Of a stretch of DNA of 64,000 nucleotides, positions 54,410-61,840 are shown one piece after another. Below the pieces are notes generated by a model. It searched no databases, was not told the origin of the DNA, and saw nothing but the letters and a program-made list of their open reading frames with translations. How positions within the stretch are numbered: position 1 is the stretch's first letter; every line of letters begins with the position of its first letter. This stretch comes from VXPQ01 sp965248175 (GTDB taxonomy: Bacteria > Bacteroidota > Rhodothermia > Rhodothermales > VXPQ01): positions 2,232,001 through 2,296,000 of the forward strand of contig OZ252093.1 of NCBI GenBank assembly GCA_965248175.1. The letters are read 5' to 3'. Position numbers and translations under genes: made by a program.

Positions 54410-54473
54410 CTCGGACAGGTTGAAGAGGACGTGTCGGTCAGGTCGTGCCGGTTGTCAAAAAGAGCGGGCGTTG

Positions 54474-54986
54474 TCAGTCGACTCTCTTGAGAATGTCTTC
54501 GAGCGCACCAGAGACGGAGGCATCCATTTCCTCCACCTGATGCACCATCTTCGCCTTGTAATCAACAATCCTGTCAAGCACCTCCTTGTTGGAAGCGCCT
54601 ATAATCTGCGCAGCCAGCAATCCGGCATTCCTTGCTCCACCGATCGCTACGGTAGCAACGGGGACACCTCGAGGCATTTGCACGATCGATAACAATGCAT
54701 CGAGGCCGTCCATTTTCTTCCCGGGCACAGGAACCCCAATCACGGGAAGAGGGGAATAGGCAGCGATCATCCCTGGCAAGTGGGCAGCCCCCCCGGCTCC
54801 CGCAATGATGGTCTTGACGCCGCGTTCATGTGCTGTACGCGCATATTCCGCCATGTGATGAGGGGTACGATGGGCCGAAAGGACACGGATCTCGAACGAT
54901 ATGTCCAGAGTGCGCAGCACTTCTGCTGCTTCGGCCATGACGGGCAGATCCGACAGGGAACCCATTGCGATGCCTACAAGGACCAT
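54474..54986 (-). CDS. purE: N5-carboxyaminoimidazole ribonucleotide mutase
   Basis: A 170-residue PurE that converts N5-CAIR to CAIR in purine synthesis. GSLSDLPVM (about 9-17), SAHRTPHHM with the catalytic His (about 38-46), AGAGGAAHLPGM and the conserved PVIGVPVP stretch are all present. It is the class I enzyme, consistent with the adjacent purK. Confidence 0.96.
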   Translation of the reverse strand: MVLVGIAMGSLSDLPVMAEAAEVLRTLDISFEIRVLSAHRTPHHMAEYARTAHERGVKTIIAGAGGAAHLPGMIAAYSPLPVIGVPVPGKKMDGLDALLSIVQMPRGVPVATVAIGGARNAGLLAAQIIGASNKEVLDRIVDYKAKMVHQVEEMDASVSGALEDILKRVD

Positions 54987-55006
54987 GGTAAGAAGAGATG
55001 TAGTGT

Positions 55007-56155
55007 CTACAAGCGAAGGTGTGCAGCAGCCGTCTCGGCAAGGCGACGCGCAGCGACGCGGTCGTTGCCGGTAACGGTGACGTGCCCCATTTTACGATGC
55101 ATCCTCACATTCGGTTTGCCGTACACATGCACGGCCACGTCAGCAACCGCCAGCGCCTCATTCAGTCCTGCGGGAGACGCTGTTCCGTCACGCTTGCCGA
55201 ATACATTCACCATAATCGCTACGGGCGTGCGCAGTTCCGGGTTTCCCAGGGGGAGATCCAGCACTGCCCGAACATGGTTCTCGAACTGCGACGTATAGCT
55301 GCCCTCAATAGAGTAGTGTCCCGTGTTGTGCGGCCGTGGAGCCAACTCGTTAATCAGGATGCGTCCGTCTTCCGTATGAAAAAGTTCAACGGCAAGCAGT
55401 CCCGTTCCCTGCACTGCTTCCACGGCGGCAAGTCCTATCCGGCGCGCCTCGTCGGCTTCGGCGTCTTCAATGCGGGAAGGAACCTCTACCGCGTAACAAC
55501 GATGATTGCGCTGCTCGGTATCCGCAACGGGATAGATGACATGCTCACCTCCGGGCCTGCGGGCAACGAGTACTGAAAGTTCCCTCTGGAACGAAACGAA
55601 GGCTTCCATTAACAGGCCGTCTTCTGCGGCAAGACGCTTCCATGCTGCACGTAGCTCGTCTGCAGAACGGACCGTCTCGTTACCATACCCGTCGTACGCA
55701 TGCGTATATCTTTTTGCGAGTACAGGATACCCGAAGCGGTCCGCTGCAGCGATGGCCTCTTCCAGCGTGGCGCAACATGCAAAACGGGGGGTGGGTAGTC
55801 CGGCGTCCCGAAGCCAGGTTTTCTGGCGGCCCTTATGTCGAATAATGTCGAGGGTAAATGAAGCAGGACGAACGGGGACATGGCCCTGCAAAGCGGCCTC
55901 GGCTTCTTTTACCGGGGCCCATTCACTCTCAGCTGTCACCACGGCACAGGTAGCTCCAAAATCGCGCAGCACGTCGATATCCGTCCAGTCTCCCACAAAA
56001 GATCGCCCAAGCCCTTGCACGGATCCGGCTGCTTCCGGGAGCAAAAAGCGTACTTCGAAACCCATTCGCATAGCGGCGAAGGCTGTCATCCGGGCCAGTT
56101 GCCCGCCACCAAGAATCCCCACTACAGGAAAAGCTCCTTTCGGAAAAGACGGCAT
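55007..56155 (-). CDS. purK: N5-carboxyaminoimidazole ribonucleotide synthase
   Basis: A 382-residue ATP-grasp enzyme that carboxylates AIR with bicarbonate and ATP. The N-terminal GILGGGQLARM (about 13-23), the central ATP-grasp residues around GYPVLAKRYTHAYDGYGN, and ELAPRPHNTGHYSIEG with its metal-binding region are visible. It runs 20 bp upstream of purE on the same strand. The C-terminal HVYGKPNVRMHRKMGHVTV motif is typical. Confidence 0.95.
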   Translation of the reverse strand: MPSFPKGAFPVVGILGGGQLARMTAFAAMRMGFEVRFLLPEAAGSVQGLGRSFVGDWTDIDVLRDFGATCAVVTAESEWAPVKEAEAALQGHVPVRPASFTLDIIRHKGRQKTWLRDAGLPTPRFACCATLEEAIAAADRFGYPVLAKRYTHAYDGYGNETVRSADELRAAWKRLAAEDGLLMEAFVSFQRELSVLVARRPGGEHVIYPVADTEQRNHRCYAVEVPSRIEDAEADEARRIGLAAVEAVQGTGLLAVELFHTEDGRILINELAPRPHNTGHYSIEGSYTSQFENHVRAVLDLPLGNPELRTPVAIMVNVFGKRDGTASPAGLNEALAVADVAVHVYGKPNVRMHRKMGHVTVTGNDRVAARRLAETAAAHLRL

Positions 56156-56160
56156 GAACC

Positions 56161-58620
56161 CTATACCCTGCCCGAATTCCTGATGTCTGAGAGCAACTCA
56201 TCCAACTCTTCCTCGGTTTCGACAAGCACCTCACGTGCTTTGGACCCCACGAACCGGCCCACAATGCCCGCCGTTTCGAGTTGATCCACAATACGGGCAG
56301 CTCGAGTGTATCCGACGGACAGTTTGCGTTGCAGAAGTGAAACCGAACCCTGTCGGGCACGCACGATAATATGGGCCGCCTCGTCGAAGAACGGGTCTAT
56401 ATCATCTATGCCGGAAAGATTACCCACCCTGCTGTTATCTCCGAACGGGGGTAAGATATAGGGGCCGGGGCCCTTCTGGTGTGCAACAAAATCCACCACG
56501 CGATCCACTTCTTCGGAGCTTACGAACGGCCCCTGCAAGCGGGCAGACCTGCTTCCGAGCATATACAGAAGGTCTCCGTTACCTACAAGGCCTTCTGCGC
56601 CGTTCTGATCGAGGATCGTGCGGGAATCCACCTTGGAAGCAACCTGATAGGCAATGCGGGCGGGGAAATTCGCCTTTATCAACCCGGTGATAACATCGAC
56701 GGACGGGCGTTGCGTGGCAAGTACAAGGTGTATACCTACAGCGCGCGCCATCTGAGCGAGCCGTGCTATAGGCGCCTCTATATCCTTGCCTGCCAATATC
56801 ATAAGGTCTGCCAACTCATCTATTATGACAACGATATAAGGCAAATGTGTGAAGGTGTCTCCCCCCTCCAGTTTCCCGGAATGAACCTTTTTGTTGTAAT
56901 CCTTGATAGAGCGGACCTGGGTCGCAGAAAACAGATCGTAACGTATTTCCATCTCACGCTCGCAGGATTTGAGCACCCCCAGCGCCTGGTCCACGTCGGT
57001 GATAATCGGCTCCTCGCTGTTTTCCGGCATGGCCACATAGTGGTCAACCATGTACTTGTATTGCTGCAACTCGATCTTTTTGGGATCGATCATTACAAAC
57101 TTCAAATTGGCGGGATGACATGCATACATCAATCCGGTAATCAGCGTATTGAGTCCCACCGATTTGCCTGACCCCGTCGCTCCTGCAATAAGCAAGTGGG
57201 GAAGTTTCGCCAGATCCGTTATGAAAACTTCGCCTTCAATGCTTTTTCCGATCGGTATAGGCAGTTCCATCTCGGAATCACGAAATCGTGCAGTACCTAT
57301 GACATCACGGATCCGAACGAGTTCGCGGCTCCGATTGGGGATTTCAACCCCCACGGCGGATTTTCCAGGAATCGGTGCAATAATCCGGATACCTCCGGCA
57401 GCCATCGCCATAGCGAGATCGTTTTCGAGGGCTGTGATGCGATTTATCTTCACACCAGGGGCCGGCGTCAGTTCGTACAACGTAACGGTCGGCCCAACGA
57501 TCGCATTGATCTCGTGTATTTCAATGCCGTACGTATCGAGTTTATCGAGCAGAATTCGCTTGTTTTCTTCCAATTCCTCGTAGTCGATCGGCACCTCATC
57601 GGCATCACGCTCGTCCAGTAGATCAATGGTCGGAAAACGATACCGGGTTGCGATCTTGTCGTCGGGAATGTCTACCTGCCGCTCCACTATATCGGTGTGC
57701 TCCTCCTCGATGCGCTGCTGGACATGTATTTCAATATCCCTTTCCGGAGCCGGAGCATGCGCTGTACTTCGGGCAGAAGGCTCCATTCCGTGAAAAGTGT
57801 CATTCAAGGTGCGGTTCGAACCCGATGGGATGGGGGCAGGCGTCTTGCCGGGAGACTGCCGGGATGCCGTTTGCAAAGGCCCGCGGGGAGTTTCGGAGAG
57901 GTCTTCGGGAGCTCCCGTTTTCCGCTTTGCCTGTTTCGCTTTGCGACGTGCTTCCGCACGTTTTTCGCGTGCGGCCCTCCGGCGTCCAGCGGCAGCTTTT
58001 GCTGAGGCCGCCCAGGATCCGACCTTATCGAACATACGCTGCAAATCATGGTCTACCAGGAGCAGGACAGCAATCGCAAGAGACATTGCGAGGAGCACTG
58101 CCGATCCGATCGTACCAACAACATGCTGGAGCCACCCGGCCACACCAAGACCAAGCCTCCCGCTCCAGAATGCAAGTTCCACCTCAAAAACGAGCGCGAC
58201 CCAACCAAGAAGGCTGGCCAGGGTGAATGTGACGATAAGAACCAGAACGCCTGTAGAAACCAGTTTGCCGGTTATTCGCCGCCGTAACAGTAGATACCCC
58301 GCCATACATAGCAATCCTGACAGAAGCACCACCGGATAGCCGAGAAAACGAAGTACGAGAAGGCGAGCGATCCATGCACCTGCCAGCCCGAGAGCATTCG
58401 ACACCTGGTTTTCTCCAGGAATAAATGCGTCGCTCAGCGTACTTCCCCGTACAATAGCGTCATCGGAAGGATCGTAGGTAACCAGCGCCAGCCCAATAAG
58501 AAAGGCCAACGTCATAACGACGAGGCCAAGCACTTCATGCATACGGTTAACGGATGCACCTTGAATGCTTTTTCCGGAAACCCTCCTCCGATTATGTTTT
58601 TTGCCAGGTGGTAAAGCCAT
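56161..58620 (-). CDS. ftsK: DNA translocase FtsK/SpoIIIE
   Basis: An 819-residue septal DNA pump. Four membrane helices lie in the first 190 residues, followed by a Lys/Arg/Ala-rich linker of about 200 residues. The motor domain has Walker A LLIAGATGSGKSVGLN and Walker B YIVVIIDELADLM, and a winged-helix gamma domain (about 755-805) recognises polar chromosome sequences. The N-terminus and linker are shorter than in E. coli FtsK, as in SpoIIIE. It sits immediately upstream of purK (5-bp gap). Confidence 0.94.
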   Translation of the reverse strand: MALPPGKKHNRRRVSGKSIQGASVNRMHEVLGLVVMTLAFLIGLALVTYDPSDDAIVRGSTLSDAFIPGENQVSNALGLAGAWIARLLVLRFLGYPVVLLSGLLCMAGYLLLRRRITGKLVSTGVLVLIVTFTLASLLGWVALVFEVELAFWSGRLGLGVAGWLQHVVGTIGSAVLLAMSLAIAVLLLVDHDLQRMFDKVGSWAASAKAAAGRRRAAREKRAEARRKAKQAKRKTGAPEDLSETPRGPLQTASRQSPGKTPAPIPSGSNRTLNDTFHGMEPSARSTAHAPAPERDIEIHVQQRIEEEHTDIVERQVDIPDDKIATRYRFPTIDLLDERDADEVPIDYEELEENKRILLDKLDTYGIEIHEINAIVGPTVTLYELTPAPGVKINRITALENDLAMAMAAGGIRIIAPIPGKSAVGVEIPNRSRELVRIRDVIGTARFRDSEMELPIPIGKSIEGEVFITDLAKLPHLLIAGATGSGKSVGLNTLITGLMYACHPANLKFVMIDPKKIELQQYKYMVDHYVAMPENSEEPIITDVDQALGVLKSCEREMEIRYDLFSATQVRSIKDYNKKVHSGKLEGGDTFTHLPYIVVIIDELADLMILAGKDIEAPIARLAQMARAVGIHLVLATQRPSVDVITGLIKANFPARIAYQVASKVDSRTILDQNGAEGLVGNGDLLYMLGSRSARLQGPFVSSEEVDRVVDFVAHQKGPGPYILPPFGDNSRVGNLSGIDDIDPFFDEAAHIIVRARQGSVSLLQRKLSVGYTRAARIVDQLETAGIVGRFVGSKAREVLVETEEELDELLSDIRNSGRV

Positions 58621-58711
58621 TTCTCAAGGTACTGCGTGCCGAAGAAAAAACCACAGATGCCGCGATGGGGTGCGGGCGATACCTACGAACGGGTAAAGCC
58701 CCGAACGTTGG

Positions 58712-59458
58712 TTATACCATGGCAGGGGAAAGCTCTTCTTTATCCAGCACAATCCGGTTTTTCCGGTAATAGGGAAGTACAGGCAAGGCATTGAACTGAA
58801 AACAATATTCTACGTCGTCTTCAAAACCTTGCGATACAAGCCATTTCGCATGGCTGCCCTGCCGCAAGGTGGCGTCCAGATGCATGCGATTGCGGTCGTA
58901 TAAGGAAAAGGCGATGAGCGCCGTATCAGAAACACGGTCAGGTCGTCGTCCATCCCACAGTTGATCCAGTATATACCCCGCACAAAGCGTGTCTTCCAGT
59001 GATACCCGGTGTTTCTGACCTGCACAAATGATCGTCAGGTCATTGCCTAACTCGCGGATGGCTTCGACAATGCGATCAATATTCAGGAAACACCCGATTA
59101 GAAGATTCTTTGCATTCTGCCCCTTATGCATAGCCACTGTACCGTTGGTCGTACTAAGAATAATAGTCCGATCTTGCACCATCTCGCGGGTATACTCCAG
59201 GGGTGAATTGCCGCAATGGTACTCGTCGATGCGGAAACCGCCACGTTCGCCGCCAAGCAGATAACTTGCCTGATCGAGGTTCGAGGCAATTTTTCCTGCG
59301 TAATCCAGACCCGGTACCGGAACTACGTCCCGGGCGCCGTTGCACATTGCCGTCACGATCGTCGAGCAAGCCCGGAGCACATCGATAACAACCACTGTGT
59401 GCCCCTTCACTTTTTCTTCCGGGACGAATTGGCCAGTGATAAATACTTCTGTGTTCAT
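58712..59458 (-). CDS. comB: 2-phosphosulfolactate phosphatase-like protein (ComB family)
   Basis: A 248-residue ComB-family protein, starting MNTEVFITGQFVPEE at 59458. It has the VVVIDVLRACSTIVTAM motif (about 23-39), GGERGGFRIDEYHCGNSP (about 70-87) and the STTNGTVAMHK block (about 101-111). The family removes phosphate from 2-phosphosulfolactate, known in coenzyme M synthesis, and is found in many bacteria without that cofactor. No comA or comC is nearby, so the role here is open. Sulfonate or sulfonolipid metabolism is one speculation. Confidence 0.87.
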   Translation of the reverse strand: MNTEVFITGQFVPEEKVKGHTVVVIDVLRACSTIVTAMCNGARDVVPVPGLDYAGKIASNLDQASYLLGGERGGFRIDEYHCGNSPLEYTREMVQDRTIILSTTNGTVAMHKGQNAKNLLIGCFLNIDRIVEAIRELGNDLTIICAGQKHRVSLEDTLCAGYILDQLWDGRRPDRVSDTALIAFSLYDRNRMHLDATLRQGSHAKWLVSQGFEDDVEYCFQFNALPVLPYYRKNRIVLDKEELSPAMV

Positions 59459-59547
59459 GGAATGCAACGGCGTATCAGGTAGGGGGACAATGATGCGTAA
59501 GGCACCGGAAGATAATCCTTGTCTTGCCGCAATGCGCGACAGATGAT

Positions 59548-60678
59548 TCAGATTTTATGCAATGGGGGTTTCTTAACGAGCGCACGGACAGTACGGGATC
59601 GAACGGCTATGTCTATTTGGGAATCCAGCATCGTGCAGGCCGGTTCGTTGGGCACATATCCCAGACCGATACCGCGTCCGAGCATCGGCGACTGTGTCCC
59701 ACTCGTTACCACGCCCGTGTCCGGGCCCACCGGGGTCGAAATACTATGACCACTTCTTGGAATGGCCCCCTGCTCCTGGACTACAAACGCTACCAGCTTC
59801 CGGGATGGACCTTCCGCATGTACACGTTCCAGCACGGATTTTCCGATGAAATCTTCCTTGTTCATCCGTACAAATCGGCCAAGGCCGGCCTCGACAGGAT
59901 TGGTTTCCTCTGTAATATCGTTTCCATAGAGGCGCAACCCCGCTTCCATGCGAAGAGTGTCCCGGGCGCCCAATCCGGCCGGTTTCAGCCCCTCGTCCGC
60001 CCCGGCCTCCAGGATCGTATCCCAAACGGATCCGGCCACGCCGGCATCGCAATATATCTCGACGCCTGCCTCTCCCGTATAGCCCGTTGCCGACACGATA
60101 GCAAAACGTGCTCCCGCAAAACATCCGCCAGAGGTATGCCGGAAACGAAACGGCTTCAAGTCATGCATATCTTCCCCGATTGCGGCTTCTGCAATGGCCA
60201 ACGCCCGGGGGCCCTGTACAGCGATCAATGCAATCCCGTCGGATATGTCTTCGATGATCGCCTTCGCCGGGTTATTTCGGATCATCCACATGAAATCCTT
60301 GTGGCGATTTGCAGCATTGACCACTAAAAGGTATTCCTCCTCGGCAAGGCGATATACGATCAAGTCATCAATAATACCGCCATCTTCCCGGCACATACAG
60401 GTATAGACGGCCTGCCCGGCCTGAAGCGACATCGTTTCGTTTGTGACCAGATATTGTACGCAAGTGGCGGCGTGAGGACCGCGAACAAGGATTTCTCCCA
60501 TATGGCTGACATCGAAGAGGCCCGCTTCCCGACGAACCGCACGATGCTCTTCAAGGATACCACCCGTATAGCGCAGCGGCATTTCGTAGCCGGCAAATGG
60601 CGTCATCCGCCCACCGAGCGCAATATGCCGATCGTAAAGCGGAGTTTTTCGAAGAGATGCGGATTCGGTTGACGCCAT
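59548..60678 (-). CDS. gcvT: Aminomethyltransferase (glycine cleavage T-protein)
   Basis: A 376-residue T-protein that transfers the aminomethyl carbon from H-protein to tetrahydrofolate. Motifs are MTPFAGYEMPLRY (about 25-37), FDVSHMGEI (about 55-63), DDLIVYRL, SATGYTGEAGVEIY and the LGARDTLRMEAGLRLYGNDI block (about 251-270). Length is the family norm. No gcvH or gcvP is adjacent, so the complex genes are dispersed. It lies 12 bp after tyrA. Confidence 0.94.
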   Translation of the reverse strand: MASTESASLRKTPLYDRHIALGGRMTPFAGYEMPLRYTGGILEEHRAVRREAGLFDVSHMGEILVRGPHAATCVQYLVTNETMSLQAGQAVYTCMCREDGGIIDDLIVYRLAEEEYLLVVNAANRHKDFMWMIRNNPAKAIIEDISDGIALIAVQGPRALAIAEAAIGEDMHDLKPFRFRHTSGGCFAGARFAIVSATGYTGEAGVEIYCDAGVAGSVWDTILEAGADEGLKPAGLGARDTLRMEAGLRLYGNDITEETNPVEAGLGRFVRMNKEDFIGKSVLERVHAEGPSRKLVAFVVQEQGAIPRSGHSISTPVGPDTGVVTSGTQSPMLGRGIGLGYVPNEPACTMLDSQIDIAVRSRTVRALVKKPPLHKI

Positions 60679-60689
60679 AAATGTCCGTG

Positions 60690-61793
60690 TTACAAGCGCC
60701 AGGCAGTGTAGCCTGCACGGGTCAGTGTTTCGGTAGCATCTGTAGCCGTGGCGTTTTCCGCGAAACCAATACGGAAAGCGCCTCCGGTTCCTTCGCGTAT
60801 TTTGAGAAGTTCAATATCCTTGATATTCAACGATGCCTCGTAGAGTATCCTGGTGATCGAGAGCAACTCGCCAGGGTGGTCTTCTGCATAGACATATACG
60901 TCCGCAAGCGGGTGTAGAAATCCTTTTGTGTTGCGGGGTATCGTTTCCCGCGTAGAGCGAGCATCTCTGAACCGACTCTGCAATGTTTCCATATCCCCAC
61001 CGGCAACCTCTCGGTGAAGAGCCTCTATTCGCCGGGTAAACGAATCAAGCACTTCCAGAATGCAAGTATCGTTCGTTTTCAGAATGTCGCTCCACACATC
61101 GAAAGGGGAGGAGGCAATACGGGTCATATCCCGAAACCCACCGGCAGCAAGTTGCAGAAAGGCGTCGTTGTGCTCGTTTTCGCTCGCTACATGGTTCATT
61201 AGCGCAACGGCAAGCAACTGGGGAAGGTGGCTGACAAACGCTGCAATGCGGTCGTGGCCGGCAGGGGGGAGCATAATAAGCCGAGCACCCGTAGCCTCAA
61301 TTAAGGCAACGAAAGAGGCATACTCCAGCTCCAGGAGGGAGGCATCCGTGTGGTCCGGAGGACAAAGCACATAAGCCGCATTTTCGAACAACAACGCATC
61401 TGCCTGATCGATTCCCCGGCGTTCGGAGCCAGCCATGGGGTGCCCGCCTACAAACAAGACACCTGGGGGCAACACTTTCGAGGCGCAGTCTGCAACAGGG
61501 CCTTTTACGGAACCTACATCCGTAACAATGGCGCCAGGCTTGACATAAGGCGCAATCTGCTCCAGTAATGCCAGAACAGACTGGATGGGAGCAGCCAGTA
61601 CGATGACATCGGCGCCGGAAATCGCCTCCTCCAGGGAGGATGCCGCCCGGTCAAGGGCGCCGATTTCTATCGCCCGGTCAAGCGTGGCAGGTTGGTCAAA
61701 GCCAATAATTTCGACGTCCTGCGCCTGTTTTTTCCATACGAGGCCAAGAGATCCGCCGATCAGGCCGACGCCAATGATGGCAACGCTTTGCAT
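60690..61793 (-). CDS. tyrA: Prephenate dehydrogenase with ACT domain
   Basis: A 367-residue enzyme that oxidatively decarboxylates prephenate to 4-hydroxyphenylpyruvate in tyrosine synthesis. The ATG at 61793 (MQSVAIIGVGLIGGSLG) is preferred to a TTG 12 bp upstream. NAD binding is at GVGLIGG. The VGGHPMAGSERRGI block with the catalytic His region (about 110-123) and SHLPQLLA follow. A C-terminal ACT domain (about 290-360, starting VYVYAEDHPGELLSI) suggests feedback control by an aromatic amino acid. Confidence 0.92.
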   Translation of the reverse strand: MQSVAIIGVGLIGGSLGLVWKKQAQDVEIIGFDQPATLDRAIEIGALDRAASSLEEAISGADVIVLAAPIQSVLALLEQIAPYVKPGAIVTDVGSVKGPVADCASKVLPPGVLFVGGHPMAGSERRGIDQADALLFENAAYVLCPPDHTDASLLELEYASFVALIEATGARLIMLPPAGHDRIAAFVSHLPQLLAVALMNHVASENEHNDAFLQLAAGGFRDMTRIASSPFDVWSDILKTNDTCILEVLDSFTRRIEALHREVAGGDMETLQSRFRDARSTRETIPRNTKGFLHPLADVYVYAEDHPGELLSITRILYEASLNIKDIELLKIREGTGGAFRIGFAENATATDATETLTRAGYTAWRL

Positions 61794-61840
61794 GGGAAAC
61801 GACAAATCAATGCGCGCTCACAAGATTGAGCAAAAAGAGC

